Shown in pieces: positions 51,414-59,540 of a DNA stretch of 64,000 nt; within the stretch, counting starts at the first letter, position 1, and the number at the start of each line of letters is the position of its first letter. Both the position numbers and the translations under genes were made by a program. The stretch is from DAOUMF01 sp034408935 (lineage in GTDB: Bacteria > Chloroflexota > Dehalococcoidia > SM23-28-2 > RBG-16-64-32), in contig DAOUMV010000003.1 in the NCBI GenBank assembly GCA_034408935.1, positions 62,001 through 126,000 of the forward strand, given 5' to 3'. A model generated the notes under the pieces. That model had not been told where the DNA came from and made no database searches. It saw nothing but the letters and a program-made list of their open reading frames with translations.

Positions 51414-54400
51414 CGCTGGCCACTCCTTCGGCTTGACTGCGCGCATACTTCTGGACCACTTCATGCATCTCGCGCATCTTGGCGGCCCACTCCTTGCCCT
51501 CGGATGCCGAGTTCCAGTGAAGCTGCAGCCGCTCGGGGTCGATACCCTGGCGGCCGAACTTCCGCTGCCAGAGCTTGAATCGCTTGAGAGTGTGCTCGTT
51601 CGCGTAGTTGTAGTGGCAGTCGGAGCCCTTTTCACTCAGGTGACACCCCGTGACGAGCACCACCCCTGCTCCCTTGTCGAAGGCACGAGCGATGAATTCT
51701 TCCTCCAGCCGCGCCGAGCACATGGTGCGAATCAGGCGGGCCGAAGGCGGATACTGGAGCTTCTCCACGCCAGCCTGGTCCGCGCCGGGGTACGAGCACC
51801 AGTTGCAGACGAAGGTCAGCACCTTCTCCTGCGGCCGCTCGGCTAGGGCTGCGTCGATCTGAGCGAGGATCTGTTCCTTGGTGAAGTACGGCATGACGAC
51901 GGCATCGTAGTTGCACACGGCAGCGCAGTTCCCGCAGCCCATGCAGGCCGCCTCGTGGAACTCCATCTTGCCTTCCTTCACCTTGCCGATGAGTTCGATG
52001 GCCCCGAAGGGGCAGGCCGGCGCGCAGATGCCGCACACGGCGCACTTGTCTTCGATCAAGTGGGCGGTGATCGGTTCCTTCTCGATCGTGTCACGAGACA
52101 GGATCATCCCAGCCTTCGCCGCTGCAGCCAGACCCTGAGCGATGCTCTCGCGCACATCCTTGGGGTACTGGACCGTCCCCGCCAAGTAGATGCCAGGCGA
52201 AGGCGCCTCGGCGGGGCCCAGCTTCGGGTGGCGCTCCAGCAGGAACCCGTCCTCGCTGCGAGACGCCCTGAGCTGCAGGGAAACGTTCTCCTCCACAGGC
52301 TGCAGGCCCACCGTCAGCACCAGTAGCTCGGTGGGGATACTCATGTCCACGCCGAGCAGTTCATCCCTCAATTCCACGGAACCGTTGGGGTAGGTGACGA
52401 CTTTGTCCGGCGTGCTATCGGGGTCATAGCGGAAGAACTGGACGCCCTCTCTCAGAGCGTCCTCGTACATCTCCTCTGCCTCGCGGCTGAACGTGCGGAT
52501 ATCGCGGTAGAGGATGCGCACCTTCTTGCCAGCTCGGCGCAACTTGAGCGCCTGGCCAATCATGGCTGTGCAGCCGTAGCGGCAGCAGCCGGTGCTGTCG
52601 GTGCGAGAGCCTACGCATCCGACGAAGGTGATGTGCTCGGCAGGCACGTCAGGCATCATGCCTGCCAGCTCCACGTTGGTGATAACGCGGGGGTCTTTGC
52701 CGTAGTTGAATTCGGTTGGCTCGTAGGGCCGGGCGCCCATCGCCAGGACGACAGCGCCTGCCTTCAACTCCTCGCCATCGGTCAGGCGAGCATCGAAGTT
52801 GCCAACGAATCCGGTGATGACCTCCACCTCCGTGCCGAGGTGCACGTTGACGCCGGCCTCTTTGACCTCCCTCTTCTTCTCCTTTATCAGCTCGGCCGCG
52901 TCCGGCCCCGAGGGCGAAAGCCGGCCCAGCTTTCGCAGCATGCCACCCAGCTCCTTCTCCTTCTCCACGAGGTGGGTAGCGTAGCCCTGCTGCGACAGGT
53001 TGGCGGCGGCGGTCATGCCAGCTATGCCTCCACCGATGACCAGGGCCCTCTGAGCCACCGGCGCTTCGTGAATCTCCAGCGGCTGCAGCAGGCGGGCTCT
53101 ATCTACGCCCATCCTGATCATGTCTAGCGCCTTGATGTGTGCTTCCTCTGGGTAGTCCTTGTGCACCCAGGTGTTCTGGTTCCTCAGGTTGACCATCTCC
53201 AGGAGGTAGGGGTTAAGGCCGCCCAGCCGGCAGGCGCGCCGGAACGTAGCTTCGTGAGTCTTAGGTGAGCAGGCCGCTATCACGGCCCGGGTGATGTTCT
53301 TCTCGCGCATGGCATCGGCGATCTCCACCACCTGGTTGCCAGCGCAGCTGAACATCTGTGTCTGAGCGTGAACGACGTCCGGCAAGGTAAGGGCATACTC
53401 CTTCACCTTCTCGACGTCGAGAACGCCGGCGATGTTGGAGCCGCAGTGGCAGATGAACACGCCAACGCGTGGCTCCTCCACATCCTCGATGGGTTCCCCC
53501 ATCTCCAGTGCCGGCCACTCCCTCTGCTCGATCTCGGTGAGAGCGGCGGCGGCGGCCCCACTGCCTTCGGCGACACTATCCGGGATGTCCTTGGGACCGG
53601 TTGCGCACCCAGCCGCCAGGATGCCCGGCCGGCTGGTAGTGATCACGCCACCCTGGCTCTCTTCCGTCTTCAGGAAACCGTCCTCATCCACCTCAACCCC
53701 TAGCGCCTCGGCCAGCGCCTCCAGCCCCTCGGGTGGTCGTACCGCCGTGGCCAGGACCACCATGTCGGCCTTCGCCTTCTTCAGCTTGCCGCTGTCAGTG
53801 TCCTCATAGCGCACCGTCAGGCTCTTACCGTTGGGGCTGATCTCCGCCGGGTGGCCGCGAATGAACTTGGCCCCGTCCGCCCGGGTCCGGTCGTAGAATC
53901 CATCGAAGCCTTTGCCGTAGGCCCGCACGTCCATATAGAGGACTTTGACATCCTTGATGCCGTGATTGATGGCCTGGTAGGTCTCCTTGATGGAGTACAT
54001 GCAGCAGAAGCGAGAGCAGTAGCGGTAGAAGCGGCGGTCGCGGGAGCCGACGCAGAGGACGAAGAAGATGTTCTTGGGGTGCTTGCCGGTGGATGGCTTG
54101 ACGATCTCCCCGCCCGTAGGCCCCATCGGCGCCAGCATCCGCTCGAACTCCATCGACGTGAGGACATCCGGGTGCTTGCCGTAACCGTACTGCCCGAGGA
54201 CGTTCGGGTCGATGAGGTCGTAGCCAACGGTCACGATGACGGTGGACACCTCCCTCGTCAGCAACCGCTCGCGGGGCATCAAGAAGTCGATGCACTTGGG
54301 GCCGCAAGCCTGAGTGCAGCGATCGCACGGGAAGTAGTTGGGTGGATCATTCATGCAAAGGTTCAGGTCTATGATGTAAGGCCCAGGAACAGCCTGAGCC

Positions 54401-54807
54401 AGGGGGGTATAGATGGCCTTGCGCGTGGTCATGCCCGAGTCGAACTCGTTGGGAGCGCACTGCGGGCACACGTCGACGCACAGGTCGCAGCGCGTGCAGT
54501 CGTCAGTGACGAAGCGCGACTGTTGCCTGATGCTCACACGGAAACTGCCGGCCTCTCCCTCCACCGACTCCACCTGTGCGGGGGAAAGGACCTCGATGTT
54601 GGCGTGCTCTCCGACCTCGGAGAGTTTGGGCATCTCAATTCATATGGAGCAGTCCAGGGTGGGGAAGTTCTTGTCCAGGGCGGCCATCTTGCCGCCGATG
54701 GTAGGCGACTTCTCCACCAGCACAACTTTGGACCCGGACTCGGCCAGGTCCAAGGCGGCCTGAATCCCGGCGATGCCGCCGCCGATGATTAGCACCGTGT
54801 CCTTCAT
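51397..54807 (-). CDS. hdrA: Selenocysteine-containing HdrA-HdrA'-MvhD fusion, read through TGA at 54640-54642
   Basis: The gene starts at ATG 54807 after AGGAGG, overlapping the korC stop by one base. Codons 1-55 give the HdrA FAD segment (VLIIGGGIAGIQAALDLAES, then FPTLDCSI); codon 56 is TGA; the frame continues IEMPKLSEVGEHANIEVLS and on to 51397, 1136 residues in all. HdrA proteins read FPTLDCSxC here, so TGA replaces a conserved cysteine and is best read as selenocysteine. After the first half (Fe-S motif CTRCDLCVDVCPQC; CSRFCCMYSIK) comes a second HdrA-like FAD half (ALVIGGGIAGMTAAANLSQQ, CVGSRTDSTGCCRYG), two ferredoxin motifs (CAVCGICAPACPFG, CMGCGNCAAVCNYD) and an MvhD-like end (FVCNWCSYPGADQAG). 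Automatic callers would truncate it to 51397-54633. Confidence 0.88.
54607..54642 (-). promoter_or_regulatory. UGA codon and bacterial SECIS-like hairpin in hdrA
   Basis: On the minus strand the TGA (54642-54640) is followed after 15 bases by CTCTCC-GAGGTC-GGAGAG (54624-54607), a 6-base stem (8 if the inner pairs form) with AGGUC in the loop, the sequence seen in the E. coli fdhF SECIS loop. The distance of about 22 bases from UGA to the loop fits bacterial SECIS geometry. Confidence 0.7.
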
Positions 54808-55343
54808 CACGCCTCCTGCTTCTGGGCGTACTCGTAGCCCGCGTTGAAGGCCTTGAGGTTCAAATCAACCAGCTTGGGCCGCAACGTGTTGCGGATCGCC
54901 TTCTCCCCTGCTTCGGGGCTTATTAAGCCGGTGGCCCCGCTGAAAAAGCCCACTGACACCACATTGGCCACGATGCGCCTCCCCAGTTCCTCCGCTATGC
55001 GCGTGGCTGGGATCCCTCGGTAGGGGCCCTCGTCCGGGGCGGGCTTGACCAGATCCGACTCGATGAGGAGGGTGCCACCCTCTACCAGACTAGGGCGGAA
55101 CTTGTCGTAGGCCTCCTGAAACAGCGCGAACAGATGGTCGGGGTGTGTTACTAGGGGATAGTCGATAGGCTTATCGGAGATGATGACGTTGGCGTTGCTG
55201 GCGCCGCCACGGGCCTCCGGCCCGTACGACTGGGTGAACACCGCCTCCTTGCCGTCGTAGAGAGCGGCTGCCTTGCCGATAAGCAGGCCTGCCAGGATCA
55301 CGCCCTGACCGCCAAAACCGGCCACTCTGATATCGTGTCGCAT
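54807..55343 (-). CDS. korC: 2-oxoglutarate:ferredoxin oxidoreductase gamma subunit
   Basis: A 178-residue gamma domain: RVAGFGGQGVILAGLLIGKAA, VFTQSYGPEARGGASNANVI and GGTLLIESDLV are typical of KorC/VorC. It completes the coenzyme A-binding part of the four-subunit enzyme. Its stop overlaps the hdrA start by one base (TGATG), tying the oxidoreductase to hdrA translation. GGGGGAA precedes the ATG. It is encoded three bases after korB. Confidence 0.92.
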   Translation of the reverse strand: MRHDIRVAGFGGQGVILAGLLIGKAAALYDGKEAVFTQSYGPEARGGASNANVIISDKPIDYPLVTHPDHLFALFQEAYDKFRPSLVEGGTLLIESDLVKPAPDEGPYRGIPATRIAEELGRRIVANVVSVGFFSGATGLISPEAGEKAIRNTLRPKLVDLNLKAFNAGYEYAQKQEA

Positions 55344-55346
55344 CCC

Positions 55347-56183
55347 CTATTCCCCCTTTTGCCTAATCGCTGCTAGGGGGTCGAAAGGTGCCCTCTCTAC
55401 ATCCACAAAATTGCCCATGGTGAAGGGAGCATCCTTGCGTCGCAGGTCGATCTCCAGGTCCGCGAGGTTGGCATCGTGGTCCACTATGCAGCGCTCGCGG
55501 TACAGCCACACCTCCTCTAGCCCCTCCCCGATGTCGTTGGGGTGGCCGAACCCCACTGGACAGGGGGACAGCACCTCGACGAAGGTGAAGCCCTTCTTCT
55601 GTTGGGCTCGCTTGATGGCTTCTTTGAGCTGGCGGACGTGCAGGGCTGTCCAGCGGGCCACGAACACCGCCCCCGTCGCCGCCGCCAGATACGGCAGGTT
55701 GAAGGGGTGCTCAGTGTTGCCGTAGGGGGCCGTCGTGGCCCGTGCCCCCAGAGGCGTGGTTGGCCCTACTTGGCCGCCCGTCATGCCGTAGTTGAAGTTG
55801 TTGATGCAAATGACATTGAGGTTCACGTTCCGGCGGGCGGCGTGGATGAAGTGGTTGCCGCCGATGCCGAACAGGTCCCCGTCTCCGCTGAACACGGTTA
55901 CCTCCATCTCCGGCTTCACCACGGCTATGGCCGTGGCGAAGGGGATGCCCCTGCCGTGAGTGGTGTGGTAGGTGTCCAGATCCATGTAGCCAGGGACCCT
56001 AGCGGTACAGCCGATGCCGGACACGCACGCATGCTGGTCTCTGGGGATGTCCGACTCCAGGATGGCCAGCCCATACGCGTGGAGGGCAGGGCCGATGCCG
56101 CAGCCAGGGCAGAACATGTGCGGCAGCCGCTCTGTTCGGTAGACGGTGTCGATAGGATGACTCTTGACTGCGACCTCAGGCAT
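55347..56183 (-). CDS. korB: 2-oxoglutarate:ferredoxin oxidoreductase beta subunit
   Basis: The 278-residue thiamine diphosphate subunit shows MFCPGCGIGPALHAYGLAI (cluster cysteines), VSGIGCTARVPGYMDLDT, FSGDGDLFGIGGNHFIHAAR (the GDG...N magnesium-thiamine motif) and NFNYGMTGGQVGPTTPLG, characteristic of KorB. It catalyses decarboxylation of the 2-oxoacid and electron transfer to ferredoxin, or the reverse carboxylation. 2-oxoglutarate is favoured over pyruvate by the split four-subunit form and the nearby citrate synthase, but other 2-oxoacids cannot be ruled out. Confidence 0.92.
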   Translation of the reverse strand: MPEVAVKSHPIDTVYRTERLPHMFCPGCGIGPALHAYGLAILESDIPRDQHACVSGIGCTARVPGYMDLDTYHTTHGRGIPFATAIAVVKPEMEVTVFSGDGDLFGIGGNHFIHAARRNVNLNVICINNFNYGMTGGQVGPTTPLGARATTAPYGNTEHPFNLPYLAAATGAVFVARWTALHVRQLKEAIKRAQQKKGFTFVEVLSPCPVGFGHPNDIGEGLEEVWLYRERCIVDHDANLADLEIDLRRKDAPFTMGNFVDVERAPFDPLAAIRQKGE

Positions 56184-56185
56184 AC

Positions 56186-57343
56186 TTACGTCACCACCTC
56201 TCTGATAGCGTCCAGGATCGGATCCGGCGCCATCATCACGCCGCCGGCATGGTTGACGCCGACTACGGGCAGGCTGGTGAAGCGTTCGACCTCCCTGGAC
56301 ATCTGTCCCAGGTTCACCTCCGGCACGACAAAAGCGACCGCCTGCTCACCTAGCTTCCTCACCTTGTCTTCCGGGAACGGCCACACGGTGATGAGGCGCA
56401 GCATTCCTACCCGGATCCCTTCCTCCCGGGCCGTGAGCACCGCCCGCCGAGCCGAGCGGGCGGTGGAGCCGTAAGCGATGACCACCACTTGGGCGTCATC
56501 AAGTAGCTCCTCCTCGTACTCGATGATCTGGTCAGCATGCAACCGGATCTTGTTCACCAGGCGTCGCACCAGGCGATCGTGGGGCTCGGCCATGGTGGCC
56601 GGATACCCCTTGTCGTCGTGGGTGAGGCTGTCGTAGTTCACGCGGTATCCCTCGCCTGCGTGGACGATGGGTGGCACCAGGTCGTCGTCTTCCGCTAGGA
56701 AGGGAAGAAAGGACTCATCCCCTGGCTTGTATCGGGGCCGCTTTCGCTCCACCCGCGGGATCTGGTCCGCCGACGGTATCACCAGGCGCTCTGTCATGTG
56801 ACCTAACTGTTCGTCGGCCATGACGAAGACGGGAACGCGCCAGCGGTCCGCGGTGTTGAACGCCTTGACGACGTAATCGAAGCACTCCTGGGGTGAGGAG
56901 GGCGCGTAGGCCACTATCTCGTAATCGCCGTGGGATCCCCACTTGGCCTGCATCATGTCGGACTGCCCGATCAGGGTGGGGAGGCCGGTGGAGGGATCGC
57001 CCCTCTGTACGTTTACCAGTACACATGGGGCCTCCATCATCGTTGCCAGCCCTATGTTTTCCTGCATCAGAGAGAAACCGGGCCCGGATGTGGCGGTCAT
57101 GGCCCTGGCTCCGGAGAGGGAGGCACCTACCAGGGCGGCCATGCTGCCCAATTCGTCCTCCATCTGGATGAAGATAGCCCCCACCGCCGGCAAGCGGTTC
57201 GACAACCTTTCAGCGATCTCCGTGGAGGGGGTGATAGGGTAGCCGGCGAAGAAGTCGCATCCGGCAGCCAGCGCCCCCTCGGCACAAGCGTGGTCGCCCA
57301 CCATGAAGTGCGCTCCCGTCAGCACACGCTCTTCTGTGGTCAT
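56186..57343 (-). CDS. korA: 2-oxoglutarate:ferredoxin oxidoreductase alpha subunit
   Basis: The 385-residue subunit has GYPITPSTEIAERLSNRLP, MEDELGSMAALVGASLSGAR, ATSGPGFSLMQENIGLA and, near the end, VVPEVNLGQMSREVERF, all typical of KorA. It forms the catalytic dimer interface with KorB. The start ATG overlaps the korD stop by four bases (ATGA), and GAGGAGAGAGG precedes it. Together with korD, korB and korC it encodes a complete four-subunit enzyme. Confidence 0.93.
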   Translation of the reverse strand: MTTEERVLTGAHFMVGDHACAEGALAAGCDFFAGYPITPSTEIAERLSNRLPAVGAIFIQMEDELGSMAALVGASLSGARAMTATSGPGFSLMQENIGLATMMEAPCVLVNVQRGDPSTGLPTLIGQSDMMQAKWGSHGDYEIVAYAPSSPQECFDYVVKAFNTADRWRVPVFVMADEQLGHMTERLVIPSADQIPRVERKRPRYKPGDESFLPFLAEDDDLVPPIVHAGEGYRVNYDSLTHDDKGYPATMAEPHDRLVRRLVNKIRLHADQIIEYEEELLDDAQVVVIAYGSTARSARRAVLTAREEGIRVGMLRLITVWPFPEDKVRKLGEQAVAFVVPEVNLGQMSREVERFTSLPVVGVNHAGGVMMAPDPILDAIREVVT

Positions 57344-57618
57344 GTGCCTCTCTCCTCAGTGTAGATGGCGAACTCAGGGCAGACGATCGAGCAGAATTGG
57401 CAATGAACGCAGGCATCCTCTTTGCCCTCGGCCACAACGGGATAGTGGTACCCTTTGGCGTTCATGCCCTCGGACTCCGCCAGCACCTCCTGAGGGCACA
57501 GCTCGATGCAGAAGCGGCAGCCCTTGCAGCGGGCTGAGATTACGTATACCTGACCAACTGGGATGTGGACGGTGGCCGAGTCGAGAGGCCGACGAGTCAA
57601 TATGTTAGACATAAACAT
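57340..57618 (-). CDS. korD: Ferredoxin-type delta subunit of 2-oxoglutarate oxidoreductase
   Basis: About 92 residues with two [4Fe-4S] motifs: ARCKGCRFCIELCPQEVL and ACVHCQFCSIVCPEFAIY. It passes electrons between KorAB and external ferredoxin. The start is uncertain: ATG 57618 or 57612, both just after an 8-base inverted repeat (57619-57652) that could mask the ribosome site; a longer frame to 57660 runs through that repeat. It is 210 bases downstream of citrate synthase on the same strand. Confidence 0.85.
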   Translation of the reverse strand: MFMSNILTRRPLDSATVHIPVGQVYVISARCKGCRFCIELCPQEVLAESEGMNAKGYHYPVVAEGKEDACVHCQFCSIVCPEFAIYTEERGT

Positions 57619-57652
57619 GCGCCCCGCTGAGTGGCCCAACCCGACGGGGCGC
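57619..57652 (-). promoter_or_regulatory. Inverted repeat directly before korD
   Basis: GCGCCCCG (57619-57626) and CGGGGCGC (57645-57652) are perfect arms 18 bases apart. In the mRNA the stem abuts the ATG and includes the only purine-rich stretch that could act as ribosome site, so it may control translation of korD. Confidence 0.45.
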
Positions 57653-57701
57653 TCGCACACGAGTACCCAGCCTCAGAATACGGCAGCCCATATGTAGTGT
57701 C

Positions 57702-57741
57702 TGTCGGGCAAAACCTTATCGCTGAGGGGCAGCGCCCGACA
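57702..57741. repeat. Inverted repeat between gltA and korD
   Basis: TGTCGGGC and GCCCGACA form 8-base arms 24 bases apart. The left arm begins TGTCGGGCAAAACC, which recurs at 36652-36665. It could be an attenuator between citrate synthase and korD or a dispersed repeat. Confidence 0.45.
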
Positions 57742-57827
57742 CGGCCGTAACGGCACCTGCCGGAGGCGCAGCCAACCCGTGGCGAGGACGGCGTCAGGTT
57801 GGTCACAGGAACTGTGCTACTACTTGC

Positions 57828-59129
57828 CTACTTCTTGGCGGCCTTGCGGCTCGCTATGGGCACGAACTTGCGGTTCCGGCCGCCGGTGTAGATCTGCCGC
57901 GGCCGGGCGATCTTCTGCTCCTTGTCCACGACCATCTCCCGCCACTGGGACACCCAGCCGGGCATTCGGCCAATGGCGAACAGGACCGGATACAGGTCCA
58001 CCGGAAGGCCCATCGCCTGATAGATGATCCCTGAGTAGAAGTCAACGTTGGGGTAGAGCTTCCGCTTGATGAAGTACTCGTCTTCCAGCGCGATCTTCTC
58101 CAGCTCTATCGCGATGTCCAGCAAGGGGTTCCGTCCAGTCACCTCAAAGACCTGATCGGCCGTCTGCTTCACGATCTTGGCCCTGGGGTCGTAGTTCTTG
58201 TAGACGCGGTGCCCGAACCCCATGAGCAGGTCTTCGCCGCCCTTGAACCGCTTCACATACTCCGGAACCCGCTTCTTGTCGCCGATATCGGTGAGCATCC
58301 TCAGCACTGCAGCGTTGGCGCCCCCGTGCAAAGGCCCGTACAGGCCTGCCGCTGCCCCCGCTGCCGCCGAGAACGGGTCCACCTGCGAGCTGGCCACCGC
58401 CCGCATGGCGTTGGCGCTGCAGTTCTGCTCGTGGTCTGCGTGCAGGATGAACAGAATGTCGAACGCCTTCTCCAGTATCGGGTTTGGCTTGTACTTCGGC
58501 TCGGCCATCTTCCACATCATTGATAGGAAGTTGCCCGGGTAGCTCAAGTCGTTGTCTGGATAGACGTAGGGGAGGCCCAGGCTGTGGCGGTACGCGTAGG
58601 CGGCGATCGTCGGCATCTTGGCGATCAGTCGGCGCGACTGCAACTCCCGCGTCTCCGCGTCAAAGATGTTTGATGCATCGGGGTAGAAGGTAGACAGCGC
58701 CCCCAACGTGCCTACGAGCATGCCCATGGGGTTGGCGTCGTGGTTGAAGCCATCCATGAACTTCTTGATGTTCTCGTGGACGTAGGTGTGGTGGGTGATG
58801 TCCTTCGTCCATGCGTTCAACTGGGCCCGTGTAGGCAGCTCGCCGTACACGAGGAGATACGCGACTTCCAAGAACGTGCACTTCTCGGCCAGCACGTCGA
58901 TTGGATAACCGCGATACTCCAGGATGCCGCGGTCGCCATCGATGAATGTGACGGAACTGCGGCAGGACGCGGTATTCGTGAACGCCGGGTCGTACGTCAT
59001 CAACCCGAAGTCATCATCGGACACCTTCATCTGACGGAAGTCCATCGCTCGGACCGTCCCGTCAGTGATGGGAAGTTCGAACGTCTTACCCGTGCGGTTG
59101 TCCGTGACAGTGAGTGAGTCTTTGCCCAT
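57828..59129 (-). CDS. gltA: Citrate synthase, type II (hexameric-like)
   Basis: The 433-residue protein has GILEYRGYPIDVLAEKCTF, DHEQNCSANAMRAVASSQVD (catalytic histidine), GPLHGGANAAVLRML (catalytic histidine) and FGHRVYKNYDPRAKI, plus an aspartate in the later DYFxxRKLYPNVDFYSG segment. It condenses acetyl-CoA and oxaloacetate to citrate. The N-terminal beta domain is that of Gram-negative-type enzymes. GGAGGG lies eight bases before the ATG. Being first in line with the kor genes, it fits a TCA segment leading to 2-oxoglutarate, run either way. Confidence 0.95.
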   Translation of the reverse strand: MGKDSLTVTDNRTGKTFELPITDGTVRAMDFRQMKVSDDDFGLMTYDPAFTNTASCRSSVTFIDGDRGILEYRGYPIDVLAEKCTFLEVAYLLVYGELPTRAQLNAWTKDITHHTYVHENIKKFMDGFNHDANPMGMLVGTLGALSTFYPDASNIFDAETRELQSRRLIAKMPTIAAYAYRHSLGLPYVYPDNDLSYPGNFLSMMWKMAEPKYKPNPILEKAFDILFILHADHEQNCSANAMRAVASSQVDPFSAAAGAAAGLYGPLHGGANAAVLRMLTDIGDKKRVPEYVKRFKGGEDLLMGFGHRVYKNYDPRAKIVKQTADQVFEVTGRNPLLDIAIELEKIALEDEYFIKRKLYPNVDFYSGIIYQAMGLPVDLYPVLFAIGRMPGWVSQWREMVVDKEQKIARPRQIYTGGRNRKFVPIASRKAAKK

Positions 59130-59163
59130 GACGGGATCCCTCCTCTTAGGGACTTAGGCCCGC

Positions 59164-59200
59164 CTTGTGCATACTATTACTTATTTCGAGGCTGCACAAG
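59164..59200 (-). promoter_or_regulatory. gltA operon promoter framed by an inverted repeat
   Basis: On the minus strand TTGTGC (59199-59194), 17 bases, TAGTAT (59176-59171) makes a moderate promoter 42 bases before gltA. Perfect arms CTTGTGCA (59164-59171) and TGCACAAG (59193-59200) cover the -35 and the start region, as expected for an operator. Confidence 0.5.
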
Positions 59201-59504
59201 CAGAAAGGAATCCGCGAGGGTGACTATCGCCATTGAGAGCAGTATCTACGTCGCTTAGGTGAGACTATCTACTGAGATTTCACCGCACTGTGAAGCTGAA
59301 GGTACCTCATACAACAGCACTACTATGAAGCACTGCGGTCGGCACCGGCCTCAACGACATTTCGTTGATCTTTGACGAGACGGTGGACAGCGATGTTTTG
59401 TCAGGGCATCCCTTGACGCCAGTCCCGCGGACCCGCACCGGGTATTCCTGCAGTCGCCGCGCTGTCGCGCCCCGGCCGACGAACGCCAAGGCGCTCCTGC
59501 GAGG

Positions 59505-59510
59505 TACAAT
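59505..59510 (+). promoter_or_regulatory. -10 box upstream of hpt
   Basis: TACAAT lies 31 bases before the TTG start of hpt; no clear -35 is present. Confidence 0.35.
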
Positions 59511-59540
59511 AGCCTTGGCCGAGAGCACTGTGAGCGAGCC

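Larger units (their letters stand above)
59130..59540. other. Divergent 411-base intergenic region
   Basis: No gene is seen. It separates citrate synthase (minus) from hpt (plus). It holds the gltA promoter and inverted repeat at 59164-59200 and the hpt -10 box at 59505. The stretch 59200-59330 is AT-richer than average. A long open frame on the minus strand (59307-60089) is a shadow of hpt. Confidence 0.5.

Noticed and set aside
51397..54633. HdrA gene starting at ATG 54633 as a complete protein of 1078 residues
   Set aside because: It would lack the N-terminal FAD loop and has no ribosome site, while the 55 codons upstream in the same frame encode exactly the missing HdrA segment.
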